Notes: generated from the letters alone by a model not told the origin. DNA of 64,000 nucleotides from Gibbsiella quercinecans (GCF_002291425.1 NZ_CP014136.1:4030001-4094000), one strand, 5' to 3'; shown: positions 36,101-43,566, counted from the first letter of the stretch. Numbers and translations: made by a program.

Positions 36101-39100
36101 CATCACCACGGCCCGTAGCAGCACGACGGCGGAACTGAACGTGATTGCCGGCGCGATGGGCAACCGCACCAGCGCCGGGCTGGAAGCCGCCGGTGAACGC
36201 CTGGCCCAGGTGAGCGGTGAATGGCAGCAGGCTTTGGGCAGCAGCCTGAATGCCGGCGGCAACCTCAGCCTGACGGCGGGCCAGGATCTCACCCTGCAGG
36301 GTAGCCAGGCCGCCGCCGGAGGGGAAACGCAACTGCGGGCCGGCGGCAATGTGGCATTACTGGCCGATACCACCACCCATGATACCCAACTGCATGCCAA
36401 CAGCAGCACCTCAACGGTGAGCAATAGCCGCCGGGAAGAGACCCTGCACACCAGTGCGCTCAGCGGTGACAACGGTGTGACGCTGGTGGCCGGCGGCGCC
36501 GTGATCGCCGAAGGCGCGCAGGTGGACAGCGCGGCAGGCAGCATTGGCTTGAGCGCACAACAGGTAACCCTCAAGGAGGCGCGTCAGCGGTTGGCGGAGA
36601 GCGACAGCGAGCAAAACCAGGTGGGCGCTACGCAAAGCCAGCGCCAGACCGAAAGCGCCAGCGATACCGCGCTTGGCAGCGTGTTCAGCGCCAAAGACGG
36701 CGTGACGGTCATCGCGAAACAGGGGGATATCACCCTCCAGGGCAGCACGCTGCAAAGTGAGGCAGGCACGATTGGGCTTAACGCGGCCGGGGATATTTCT
36801 CTCAACGCCAGCCGGGATGAACAGCACCTGATGCAGCAGGGCAGTAGCAGCAGTAAAGGTTTTCTGAGCAGCAGCCAGAATGCCTACCAGCGGGAGGAGC
36901 ACAGCAGCACAGCCAATGGCAGCCTGTTGAGCGGGCAGGCGGTTATTCTGCAAAGCGGCAAGGATATCAACGTGATGGGCAGCAATATTGTTGCCAGTGA
37001 GGATATTGCGTTGACGGCAGGCAACGATATTACGCTCGGGACGGTGGAAAATCACTACCAGGCCAGCGCGGCCAGCCAAAGCAAGAAATCCAGCTTTTCC
37101 GGCACCGGCGGCATTGGCTTCAGCTACGGCACAAACAGCCTGAAAATCACCGACAGCGAAAACACCGTCAGCCAGGTTGGCAGCACGGTGGGCAGCACCC
37201 AGGGGAATGTCACGCTGAATGCGGGGAACCATGTGACGGTACAAGGTTCCGACGTGCTGGCGGCGAAAGATATCAACCTGACCGGAAAAGACGTCGATAT
37301 TCTGGCGGCCGAAAATCAGAGCAGCCAGACCCACAGCCTGGAGCAGAAACAAAGCGGGCTGACGCTGGCGTTGTCCGGCTCGGTGGGCAGTGCGGCGAAC
37401 ACGGCGGTTACCACGGCCAATCAGGCCGGTAAAGAAAGCAGTGGCCGTTTGGCCACGCTGCAGGGCATGAAAGCGGCCTTAAGTGGGGTGGAAGCGGCGC
37501 AGGGCGGCGTGTTGGCGACGACGGATGCCCAAAATCAGAACGCCATCGGCGTGAGCCTTTCCTATGGCAGCCAGTCGTTCAAATCCGAGCAGGCCAGCAG
37601 CCAGACCCAGAGCCAGGGCAGTACCCTGACGGCGGGCAACAGCTTGAATATTCATGCCACCGGCAGCGATATCAACGTGCAGGGTAGCCAACTGCAGGCC
37701 GGGAAAGACATTACGCTGAATGCGGCGCGGGACGTGAATCTGGTGTCTGCCGAGAACAGCCAGCAGCTTGAGGGCAAAAACGAGAGCAAGGGGGGCAGTA
37801 TTGGCGTGGGGATCGGCGCCGGGCAAGGGGGCTGGGGTATCAGCGTGTCGGCCAGCGTGAACAAGGGCACGGGCAGCGAAAGCGGCAATGGCCTGACCCA
37901 TACCGAAACCACGCTCAACGCCGGCAATAATCTGACCATCACCAGCGGGCGCGACACCACCCTGACCGGCGCACAGGTCAGTGGCGATAAAGTGACGATG
38001 GATGTGGGGCGTAACCTGACGTTAACCAGCGAACAGGACAGCGACAACTACGACGCGAAGCAGCAGAACGCCAGCGCCGGCGGGAGTTTTACCTTTGGTT
38101 CGATGAGCGGTTCGGGCAGCGTGAACCTGAGCCGGGACAAGATGCACAGCAACTACGACAGCGTGCAGGAGCAGACGGGTATCTTTGCGGGCCAGGGGGG
38201 CGTTGATATCACGGTGGGTGAGCATACGCAGTTGAACGGTGCGGTGATAGGTTCGACGGCCAGTGCGGAGAAGAATACACTGGATACCGGCACGCTGGGG
38301 TTCAGCGATATCGAAAACAAGGCGGACTACCAGGTGGAACACCAGAGCGTGGGTATCAGCTCGGGCGGTAGCATCGGCGGGCAGTTCGCGGGGAATATGG
38401 CGAACGGCCTGCTGACCGGGGTGAACGACAGCGGCAGCGCGCGTTCGACTACGCAATCGGCGGTGAGTGAAGGCACGATTATCATTCGCGACCCGGCGAA
38501 CCAGCAGCAAGATGTGGCAGACCTGAGCCGGGATGTTGAACACGCCAACCAGACGTTAAGCCCGATATTTGATAAGGAGAAAGAGCAGAACCGGCTAAGG
38601 GAAGCGCAACTGATAGGGGAGATTGGGAATCAGGTGAGTGATATCGTGCGCACGCAGGGGCAGATAGAAGCCACCAAAGCGGCGAACGAGCGGATGCAGA
38701 GCGTGACGCCGGAGCAGCTGAAATCCGCCGAGGCGGAGTGGCGCAAAACTAATCCGGGCAAGGAACCGACCGCAGACGATATCAGCGGCCAGGTGTACCA
38801 GAATTTCTACAATCAGGCGTTTAACGCGTCGGGTTACGGCACCGGCGGCAAGTATCAACAGGTAATCCAGGCGGCGACGGCGGCGGTGCAGGGGTTGGCG
38901 GGTGGCGATCTGGCGAAAGCCCTGCCGGGCGGCAGTGCGCCGTATCTGGCGACTATAATCGCGCAGACGACAGAGGAAGGCACTTCGCGTCTGATGGCCC
39001 ATGCAGTGGTGAACGCGGTGCTGGCAGCGGCGCAGGGCAACAATGTATTGGCGGGTGCGGCAGGCGCCGTTAGCGGTGAGGTGATGGCGCAGCTAGTGAT

Positions 39101-40097
39101 GGAGGCGCTGTATCCCGGTAAAAACGTCAGTGAACTGAGCGAAAGCGAGAAGCAGACAATCAGCATGTTGGGAACGCTGGCGGCAGGGCTGGCAGGCGGG
39201 TTGATTGGAGACAGTAACGCTGATACGTTAACGGCAGCACAGGCCGGGAAGACGACCGTGGAGAATAATTTCCTGAGCAGCACATCATCGGCAAAACGTG
39301 ATGAGTTAGCGGAAAAAGTGAAGAAGGGCGATAAGACGCTGCAAACTGCTAAGGAGTTTTTGGAACTTGAGAATGCGGATCAGCGAAGTGATGCGTTAGT
39401 CGCCCTGTTCAACAGCGATCCTGCGGCGATGACAGCGGGAGAAAAAGTGGAACTGGCCAGCTATCTGAGGATCTACGCTGCCGAAATGCAGGCACAATAC
39501 GGTGATGCCGTCACTAAAGAGCTGATTACTGGGATGCTGACAGGACAGGATTATCTGAAATCAGCCCCGCAGACAGAAGCACAGCAACAAGCGCAAACCA
39601 TAATGAAAACGTGGGGGTATCATAAATCCAATGCCGGCATCGGCGATCCGGCACTGATATTCGGCAGTAGCATGCTGGGCAACACGATAAAAGAAGGTAT
39701 GGCTCTCAACGCAGCGATAGGTACAGCGGTTAACACTGGCGTTCAGCTTAGTGGAAATGACGAGTTCAGTTATGTTGATGCAATTCTGGCTGGAGTAACA
39801 GCGGCAGCCACGACAGGGAAAGGATGGAAGGTATCTGCGGCGATAAATATGGGCGGCGCTGCGGTTGGTAGCGGTATTAAAGGGGAAGATCCGACTAACT
39901 CTGTTGCAGGTGCTGGCGCTGGTACTGTAGCTGGAGGTATTGGTGGCACCATAATAAAAGGCGTAACGTCGAAAGTTGCAGAAGAGGCTGTTTCTGATTT
40001 AACAGGCGCTATTGGTGGTAGCTATATCAGTGAGGAAACAGGAAATTTTGTAAAAAGTCACTTGGATGAAAAGGGAAAAAATGAAAATAAAAATTAG
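30144..40097 (+). CDS. cdiA: CdiA-like filamentous haemagglutinin / contact-dependent toxin
   Basis: A 3317-residue TpsA exoprotein. Order: extended signal peptide region (MNKHCYRLIFSRTHGELRVV) with hydrophobic core near 55-70; TPS secretion domain with NPNL (136-139) and NPAG (178-181); FHA-1 repeats to about 1350; a non-repetitive, Tyr/Trp-rich block about 1390-1900 (YSWHRYNYYWRSYGED), the likely receptor-binding zone; FHA-2 repeats to about 2750; a pre-toxin region; VENN at 3039-3042; then a 275-residue C-terminus. The C-terminus has a helical first half and a hydrophobic Gly/Ala-rich second half (AINMGGAAVGSGIKG, AGAGAGTVAGGIGGTIIKGV), suggestive of a membrane-active toxin. The last ~600 bp are more AT-rich than the rest, as expected for an exchanged toxin-immunity module. 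Confidence 0.88.
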   Translation: MNKHCYRLIFSRTHGELRVVSELARSCSSEPGQSRGAGAPRLWVTLRRTVWLLGLALFAGPAAADGIVADSAAAPGQRPDVIATANGLPQVNITAPNQAGISHNQYQQFDVEQKGAILNNSAVMTSTQMAGMIQGNPNLNPDAAPARVILNEVNSNNPSQLRGFLEVAGGRAQVIVANPAGIVCNGCGTLNAGRMTLTTGKPQLNADGSLAGYQIERGVVRVEGGGLNGDSRHDTEYVDILARAVAINAGVWAKDELSVVAGRNRVSADGKTATPFSDDGSAKPELAIDMGQMGGMYSGHIRMIGTEAGVGVRNQGGHLQAEKTLVVSSEGKLVWQAGTAEPYTQAGGDISLTARDSVEHQGKLYSGGQLAVQSRQGEIRQSGTLAAAGNVTLRAEQGIQSSGALLAGSDANSSLIRAADITLVSQGDIRASGSLLSQKQVVVTGRRVDLSHSRLAAGQAQLTAQAGDVLLQQAQVDSEQLTVNSLGYLDTQQAQIRAGNWQITADSLYNQAGVWSQVGTGESRFTLRGALDNTDGSIEAQWLSLNSAALNNLRGRLVALDGTAQHWRVSGLLNNTSGVMGGNGGLQLDVGALINLQGTLQSQSTLGITALNGLDNRQGQLLAGGSLALNSQGLLSNQEGEIRGQHLQLAAQALNNAGGQMVSQGRLQLDAQEAIDNQQGLMEAGDVLAVTTEGHWDNRKGTALGGQQASIAAGSLDNAAGRLQSGGELAINTAGNINNQAGTLTAQQDLHWQGGALSLFNNDAGKLLSGAALSLNGGQLNNRQQGLVKSQQALALHLSGAWDNQGGKLASGGSGTIRARELINTQGAIQALDTLDMQFTGALDNRNGTLFSQQAQRLLAENILNAEGWIGSQGSLTAVSQRFDNQQGEVVSQQDASLTATRWNNQYGVVQSAGSVLLQILQDVYNQGGKISAQARLWLQGQTDAALAGVLHNEGGQLLAGEQLQIRAQSIDNPQNGLLYSQQQLHLTLSDQLDNRQGNLQSGEGVQISAARLLNAQGVISSQGTIQLTADQFDNLAGTVIGQGAGDYHFSYLNNQQGKIHSGGALTLNGSRMDNQAGQLVSSQALTLNGENIDNSHQGIISSQGALTVYAGQLNNRDGGLLIGTTQTDVSAQTLDNSAGRVQSAGTLALSQLAALDNRQGRILSNDSLRISGGATPALALLNQGGTIQSGGALTVAAQSLDNQGGTLLSQQALQLSIQQDYTHQAGDTINSNSAVILRVAGVLTNLADWLLPGELTLYSTHLNNLATLVGKTLRFTTGELRNQGRIEADTLAFDADSLDNSATLMADNLTVNSRTVDNHGREALIAATAHISLITGERLTNQAGALIYSAGSLALSSADLIENRAGTIEAEGDLTLTATRFDNLRDGLEIERDAQTSDYSWHRYNYYWRSYGEDVNTDVSTLAPTTQRLTFRDDAAAESNPYGTLLNIDANAKRAEVQVKDAQGQSISLWVNYLALVPNADGSYAMTFYETRGPRQRAVPTPYQNTVWWNATDSEKIEQWSPDRFIDIASAPYVTDYNNLRERTATGTLTEDRLVSAGVGASLLAGGNMFLHIAGQLQNDASTISSNGNLTIDGTANIINRGYSVNQRRQEYIVDHYDRAEGHWYPTYTIDETTALTTLDGVISGYGNVTLSGAQLTNTTVNQAQISTVAAAQNAAAAERAEWERNPLAVNISGQRWQAADTGLAEGSRPLTPGELALTDQQHLANVATTIPNNGLFRQQTAAESAFLVVTDSRFTDRSQFLSSDYLLQQVGYDPSQVHKRLGDGYYEQRVVREQLLALTGRPSLQGFDAMAQYQALMNNAITVAEDFHLVPGVALTPSQIAALQQDIVWLVSETVETATGPQTVWVPQVYLANSTVRITGDGAVIAGGNLQLSTGSLSNAANLFADQALSIDSDQFLHLGGDIRADTLNVQADSIGLSTNLQDALRQASMQARELSLSGGDIRLQGASLTASENLSLSVSNNLNITTARSSTTAELNVIAGAMGNRTSAGLEAAGERLAQVSGEWQQALGSSLNAGGNLSLTAGQDLTLQGSQAAAGGETQLRAGGNVALLADTTTHDTQLHANSSTSTVSNSRREETLHTSALSGDNGVTLVAGGAVIAEGAQVDSAAGSIGLSAQQVTLKEARQRLAESDSEQNQVGATQSQRQTESASDTALGSVFSAKDGVTVIAKQGDITLQGSTLQSEAGTIGLNAAGDISLNASRDEQHLMQQGSSSSKGFLSSSQNAYQREEHSSTANGSLLSGQAVILQSGKDINVMGSNIVASEDIALTAGNDITLGTVENHYQASAASQSKKSSFSGTGGIGFSYGTNSLKITDSENTVSQVGSTVGSTQGNVTLNAGNHVTVQGSDVLAAKDINLTGKDVDILAAENQSSQTHSLEQKQSGLTLALSGSVGSAANTAVTTANQAGKESSGRLATLQGMKAALSGVEAAQGGVLATTDAQNQNAIGVSLSYGSQSFKSEQASSQTQSQGSTLTAGNSLNIHATGSDINVQGSQLQAGKDITLNAARDVNLVSAENSQQLEGKNESKGGSIGVGIGAGQGGWGISVSASVNKGTGSESGNGLTHTETTLNAGNNLTITSGRDTTLTGAQVSGDKVTMDVGRNLTLTSEQDSDNYDAKQQNASAGGSFTFGSMSGSGSVNLSRDKMHSNYDSVQEQTGIFAGQGGVDITVGEHTQLNGAVIGSTASAEKNTLDTGTLGFSDIENKADYQVEHQSVGISSGGSIGGQFAGNMANGLLTGVNDSGSARSTTQSAVSEGTIIIRDPANQQQDVADLSRDVEHANQTLSPIFDKEKEQNRLREAQLIGEIGNQVSDIVRTQGQIEATKAANERMQSVTPEQLKSAEAEWRKTNPGKEPTADDISGQVYQNFYNQAFNASGYGTGGKYQQVIQAATAAVQGLAGGDLAKALPGGSAPYLATIIAQTTEEGTSRLMAHAVVNAVLAAAQGNNVLAGAAGAVSGEVMAQLVMEALYPGKNVSELSESEKQTISMLGTLAAGLAGGLIGDSNADTLTAAQAGKTTVENNFLSSTSSAKRDELAEKVKKGDKTLQTAKEFLELENADQRSDALVALFNSDPAAMTAGEKVELASYLRIYAAEMQAQYGDAVTKELITGMLTGQDYLKSAPQTEAQQQAQTIMKTWGYHKSNAGIGDPALIFGSSMLGNTIKEGMALNAAIGTAVNTGVQLSGNDEFSYVDAILAGVTAAATTGKGWKVSAAINMGGAAVGSGIKGEDPTNSVAGAGAGTVAGGIGGTIIKGVTSKVAEEAVSDLTGAIGGSYISEETGNFVKSHLDEKGKNENKN

Positions 40098-40341
40098 TTT
40101 CCTATTATTAATCAAGGTGATGCTTATGTGTATGATATTGTTTTTATTTTTTGATTTTATATCAGTGCTTCTTGCGTCAGTGATTATTTATTTTAAAAAG
40201 GGTTTTTTCCCGTTCAGTTGGATGGATGTTTTTTCATCCTTTTTTGAATCAGGATATATCGGTGGCCTTATTTTAGGTGTCGGACTTTGGATAAAAGCCA
40301 AGTTGCAAGAACGCAAAGTTAGAAAAGAGTCAGCTAAATGA
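40081..40341 (+). CDS. cdiI: candidate CDI immunity protein (small membrane protein)
   Basis: An 86-residue protein with two or three hydrophobic stretches (ISFLLLIKVMLMCMILFLFF, then ISVLLASVIIYF, and SGYIGGLILGVGLWI) and a basic C-terminus. It is AT-rich, unlike core genes. I start it at the ATG at 40081, which overlaps the last codons of cdiA by 17 bp in another frame; an in-frame ATG at 40066 is further inside. Position directly after cdiA, overlap and size are those of CDI immunity genes. An inner-membrane immunity protein fits a toxin that acts on the membrane. A strong terminator follows. No sequence family was recognised, so the role is inferred from position. Confidence 0.75.
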   Translation: MKIKISFLLLIKVMLMCMILFLFFDFISVLLASVIIYFKKGFFPFSWMDVFSSFFESGYIGGLILGVGLWIKAKLQERKVRKESAK

Positions 40342-40351
40342 CCCTATAACG

Positions 40352-40386
40352 AAATCCCGGCCCCTCAAACTGGCCGGGATTTTTTG
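40352..40386 (+). terminator. rho-independent terminator after cdiI
   Basis: ATCCCGGCC (40354-40362) and GGCCGGGAT (40372-40380) form a 9-bp stem with a run of T at 40381-40385. It ends the cdiBAI transcript, 11 bp after the cdiI stop. The IS200 copy is inserted just beyond it. Confidence 0.88.
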
Positions 40387-40389
40387 TCT

Positions 40390-41096
40390 ATGGAAAACCC
40401 CCAACTAGGCTGGGGGTTCCGGAAAGCTTTCAGCTTTAAGCCAGTTATTAAAACCCCTTTTGATTTGTTAAAACATCTTGCGGTCTGGCAACTGCAAAAG
40501 TTCAACAAGAAATCAAAAGGGGGTCCCAATGGGGGACGAAAAGAGCTTAGCGCACACCCTATGGAACTGTAAATATCACATAGTTTTTGCGCCAAAATAC
40601 CGAGGACAAGCGTTTTACGGAGAGAAACGTCTGGCGATAGGCAGTATCTTAAGAAAGCTGTGTGAGTGGAAAAATGTACGGATCCTGGAAGCTGAATGCT
40701 GCGCAGATCATATCCATATGCTTGTGGAAATCCCGCCCAAAATGAGCGTATCTGGCTTTATGGGATATCTGAAAGGGAAAAGCAGTCTGATGCTTTATGA
40801 GCAGTTTGGAGATCTGAAATTCAAATACAGAAACAGGGAGTTCTGGTGCCGGGGGTACTACGTAGATACGGTGGGGAAGAACACCGCGAAGATACAGGAA
40901 TACATAAAGCACCAACTTGAAGAGGATAAAATGGGCGAGCAGTTATCGATCCCTTACCCGGGTAGCCCGTTTACGGGCCGTAAGTAACGGAGTCTGATGC
41001 AAATGTCAGATCGTATGCGCCTGTTAGGGCGCGGCTGGTAACAGAGCCTTATAGGCGCATCAGAAAAACCTCCGGCTATGCCGGAGGATATTTATT
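40390..41096 (+). mobile_element. IS200 (IS200/IS605 family)
   Basis: About 707 bp, the normal IS200 size. The left end has a hairpin (AACCCCCA at 40396-40403 with TGGGGGTT at 40411-40418). The right end has a hairpin (cctccggctatgccggagg near 41070-41090), as subterminal structures recognised by TnpA. There are no inverted repeats and no target duplication, as usual for this family. Before the gene, accccttttgattt (40453-40466) pairs with aaatcaaaagggggt (40511-40525), hiding the ribosome site. Exact outer borders are estimated. Confidence 0.88.
40529..40987 (+). CDS. tnpA: IS200 transposase TnpA (HUH single-strand transposase)
   Basis: A 152-residue Y1 transposase, essentially the classic enterobacterial IS200 protein (MGDEKSLAHTLWNCKYHIVF...PYPGSPFTGRK). 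The HUH motif is HIHML (in CCADHIHMLVEIPP), and the catalytic tyrosine is in the C-terminal helix (TAKIQEYIKHQLEED). The start is the ATG at 40529, directly after the sequestered GGGGGTCCC segment. The frame is intact, so the element may still move. It lies between cdiI and the decayed orphan region of the CDI locus. Confidence 0.95.
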   Translation: MGDEKSLAHTLWNCKYHIVFAPKYRGQAFYGEKRLAIGSILRKLCEWKNVRILEAECCADHIHMLVEIPPKMSVSGFMGYLKGKSSLMLYEQFGDLKFKYRNREFWCRGYYVDTVGKNTAKIQEYIKHQLEEDKMGEQLSIPYPGSPFTGRK

Positions 41097-41101
41097 GTCT
41101 G

Positions 41102-41279
41102 TCACTTAATTACAGGGCGAACCAGCAACTGGCCGTGCTCAACGGTGACAATTACCGGGGGCATCAGTCCCAAATCCCGCGGCTTCCAGCCAGTCGCCTT
41201 TAAGGTGCAGGCTGGGGCTTCGGCTGTAATAGCGCGTCATATCATTGCGGTCGGCGTGGCGCCGCGTCCGGGGAAGCAT
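41102..41279 (-). pseudogene. SymE-like toxin gene, frameshifted
   Basis: From the ATG at 41279 the minus strand reads MLPRTRRHADRNDMTRYY, then SRSPSLHLKGDWLEAAGFGT, matching the SymE family core (x-L-x-L-K-G-x-W-L-E-A-A-G-F). A run of five C at 41159-41163 (four expected) shifts the frame. The next frame continues VIVTVEHGQLLVRPVIK and stops at 41102, the expected SymE ending. SymE proteins are AbrB-like or RNA-endonuclease-type toxins of type I toxin-antitoxin modules, and copies are common in CDI and Rhs tails. The right end of IS200 lies only ~6 bp beyond its stop. Confidence 0.72.
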
Positions 41280-41355
41280 CGCTGATGGAAAACCGGTAAT
41301 GGCAGGAGCGACAAGGCTGTTAAAATCCGTGGGAAAATAACGCAGGGAAAGCGTA

Positions 41356-41604
41356 ATGAAAGCAGCAAGTAAATGGCTGACATGGTTGATTAGCGAACAG
41401 GACAGCGACAACTACGACGCGAAGCAGCAGAACGCCAGCGCCGGCGGGAGTTTCACCCTTGGCTCGATGAGCGGTTCGGGCAGCGTGAACCTGAGCCGGG
41501 ACAAGATGCACAGCAACTACGACAGCGTGAAGGAGCAGACGGGTATCTTTGCGGGCCAGGGGGGCGTTGATATCACGGTGGGTGAGCACACTGACCTAAG
41601 TTAG
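41356..41604 (+). pseudogene. displaced cdiA fragment
   Basis: Bases 41391-41590 are almost identical to 38029-38228 within cdiA (FHA-2/pre-toxin region, about residues 2629-2695; [20 protein letters not shown]). Only a few base changes are seen. The reading frame opens at an ATG at 41356 in unrelated sequence and stops at 41602-41604, immediately after the match. It has no secretion signal and is too short to function. It is the kind of leftover cdiA piece that accompanies orphan toxin/immunity modules. Confidence 0.82.
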
Positions 41605-41615
41605 TAATACAGAAA

Positions 41616-41777
41616 ATGATGCTAAAGTATGGTCAGGATCTCATCATAATAGGCGAGCCACTCAAGGGTATCGGAAAGGAAAAAATTGCCTGTGAACTAG
41701 TGCAAGAACTATGGAGTAACGTTTTTCAGTTGCCTGAGAATAGATCATCTGGTGTTATTCGAATGGTAATGGAATAA
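41616..41777 (+). CDS. short orphan reading frame, possibly remnant of an immunity gene
   Basis: A 53-codon frame (MMLKYGQDLIIIGEPLKGIG...SGVIRMVME) in AT-rich DNA right after the displaced cdiA fragment, ending TAATAATA. There is no good ribosome site. Composition and position fit the 3' part of an orphan cdiI whose toxin gene was lost, but no family is recognised. It may be non-functional. Confidence 0.35.
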   Translation: MMLKYGQDLIIIGEPLKGIGKEKIACELVQELWSNVFQLPENRSSGVIRMVME

Positions 41778-41877
41778 TAATATTTTATTGAGTTTTACAT
41801 GTAATTTTTAATTTTCTTACTGGTAAGTGTGAATTAGTTATTACAAATTCAATTTAATTATTTTTTAAATAAAATCC

Positions 41878-41907
41878 GGGTGTCCCGATCTTGTTGTCGG
41901 GATTTTT
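41878..41907 (+). terminator. rho-independent terminator closing the CDI tail
   Basis: TCCCGA (41883-41888) pairs with TCGGGA (41897-41902), followed by TTTTT (41903-41907). It marks the right end of plus-strand transcription from the orphan region. Confidence 0.7.
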
Positions 41908-41991
41908 ACTGGTACCCAAAAACATAAACACTTTCCACTCTTCTTTAGTGGCTGTTGCAACTATCCCTATATTAAATAATTTCTATCTATC

Positions 41992-43080
41992 TCATGTTTT
42001 CCTTGCTGAAGTTTGTCCTTCATCAATTGAAAGCTCGTATAATTGAAATTCAATATGTTTACTTATTAATTCAGCCAGTTGAGGTGAATGGCTTGTAAGC
42101 CAGATTTGTGAATATTGACTGGCTTCTGATATTAAATTTGCTAACGCAGGTAGCATTTGAGGGTGAAGGCTATTCTCTGGTTCATTGAGTACAATTAATG
42201 AAGGCGGGCGTGGGCTCAACAGAGCCACGGCCAGGCATAAAAATCTGATAGTGCCATCAGACATCTCGTTTATATGCAGTGGCCGAGATAATCCTTTACG
42301 ATTCATCATCATGTTAAATCTGGCTTTGTCATTTATGCAAAAAAAGGAACACTCTGGGAAAGCGTCATGCAGTATCTCAGTTAAAAGTTCAATGTGGCCA
42401 ATTTCGACAATGGTTTGATAAGCAGCGGCAAGATTTCTACCATCACTGGCTAAAATTGGCGACCTAAATCCAACTTGTGGTTGCCTAATTGCGGATTTTC
42501 GCGAAACGTCAAATTCATGATAAAAACGCCAATTACGAATAGTCTCTTTGGTCTGCGATATTTCGGGATAAAGATGTGGCTCACTGAGTTGGCTAAATAA
42601 AGATTCATTTTCATAAATATAACCTGCATGTGTTACTTTATCTCCATTTATATCAGATAATACTACGGCTTGATTTTTCCTGCGTAAGATCTGAGACGAT
42701 GGTCTACGATTATATCCAGCAAGCCATATGTTTTCTTCTTTTATCACTGGATCTAATTCGAAGAGTGTTTTAAAGCGAAGTTTGTCTGGAAAACCGATCT
42801 GCAGTTCATACTCGAAGTCTTCCGTTTCGCATGATAACAGCAACCTGCGAGCGCTGTGGTTTGATCTCGAAATCCCTGTCCACATAGCATTTTCTATGCC
42901 ACCTTCATCACTTAACAACGACGAAAGCTGATTTGTAGCTGCACCGGATAAAAGGTGAATAGCTTTATAAAGGTTTGATTTCCCACAGCCATTTGGGCCA
43001 AAAATGATATTAAGCTTATCGAGTTCCAATGAGAGGTTTTTAATCGAGCGATAGTTCTCTATATGGATGTTTTTTATCAT
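41992..43080 (-). CDS. AAA-family ATPase (RecF/ABC-like, AAA_21)
   Basis: A 362-residue P-loop ATPase. Walker A GPNGCGKS is at residues 28-35. The ABC-type signature appears as EMSDGTIRFLCLAVALLS (about 268-285), followed by Walker B SLIVLNEPENSLHPQ and the switch histidine in ITSHSPQL-like LTSHSPQLAEL. Between them is a divergent lid of about 150 residues. There is no attached TOPRIM or nuclease domain, unlike OLD proteins. Such single ATPases occur in defence islands and beside mobile elements. It is AT-rich, lies next to the CDI tail and has no co-transcribed partner. Function unknown; defence is a guess from context. Confidence 0.78.
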   Translation of the reverse strand: MIKNIHIENYRSIKNLSLELDKLNIIFGPNGCGKSNLYKAIHLLSGAATNQLSSLLSDEGGIENAMWTGISRSNHSARRLLLSCETEDFEYELQIGFPDKLRFKTLFELDPVIKEENIWLAGYNRRPSSQILRRKNQAVVLSDINGDKVTHAGYIYENESLFSQLSEPHLYPEISQTKETIRNWRFYHEFDVSRKSAIRQPQVGFRSPILASDGRNLAAAYQTIVEIGHIELLTEILHDAFPECSFFCINDKARFNMMMNRKGLSRPLHINEMSDGTIRFLCLAVALLSPRPPSLIVLNEPENSLHPQMLPALANLISEASQYSQIWLTSHSPQLAELISKHIEFQLYELSIDEGQTSARKT

Positions 43081-43474
43081 GTTAAATCACTCTCTGCGCA
43101 TTATTTTCGTTAGTGAAAATAGTTCATACCTTGAAAGGAGAAGCAAAAGATAACCGCCGCTTTGATTTTGATTCATTACCTTCCTTAACGAATTTATGTT
43201 GTTATCTTTATCATTTTCGAAAAAAAGAGTAAAAATAAATTTTGCCAAATAGTTTACTCATTGTGTCTGCACATCAAAGCTAGGTCGTGCCCGCCTATGC
43301 GCAACCTACCCCCTTTGTATACATATCTGCATGCTTGGTAATGTTTTTATCTACGTTATGGCCAAGCTTTCTGTATCCCGCCACATGCCACCAATGATTT
43401 ACAACCCTTGCCGCTGGCAGTATCCTGTTTAGAACTTAATAAAGTTTTAAGTGAAAATTTACAGATTTATCAAA
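43081..43474. other. intergenic region between ATPase and thiM
   Basis: A 394-bp gap. The left part is AT-rich and must hold the ATPase promoter (minus strand). The right part leads into the TPP riboswitch and must hold the thiM promoter. I see no gene, tRNA or clear repeat here. Confidence 0.5.
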
Positions 43475-43566
43475 GACTCGGGGTGCCTTTGTGCAATGCG
43501 CATTGGCTGAGATTTTACCCGTATTACCTGAACTGGATAATGCCAGCGTAGGGAAGTCTCGGTGCC
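43475..43566 (+). promoter_or_regulatory. TPP (THI-box) riboswitch of thiMD
   Basis: All hallmark segments are present in order: GACTCGGGGTGCC (from 43475), GGCTGAGA (43505-43512), ACCCG (43517-43521), ACCTGAACTGGATAATGCCA (43526-43545), then GCGTAGGGAAGTC. These are the P1 arms, the pyrimidine-sensing CUGAGA loop and the pyrophosphate-binding ACCUGA...GAUAAUGCCAG bulge. It binds thiamine diphosphate and turns down thiM-thiD. Confidence 0.95.

Noticed and set aside
32004..39283. many long minus-strand frames opposite cdiA (for example 33792-35015 and 36411-37352)
   Set aside because: They mirror the FHA repeats in a GC-rich gene, lack ribosome sites and recognisable domains, and are contradicted by the continuous 3317-codon plus-strand frame.
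43081..43474. tRNA or sRNA gene in the gap before thiM
   Set aside because: No cloverleaf or terminator could be traced by eye; a covariance search would be needed.
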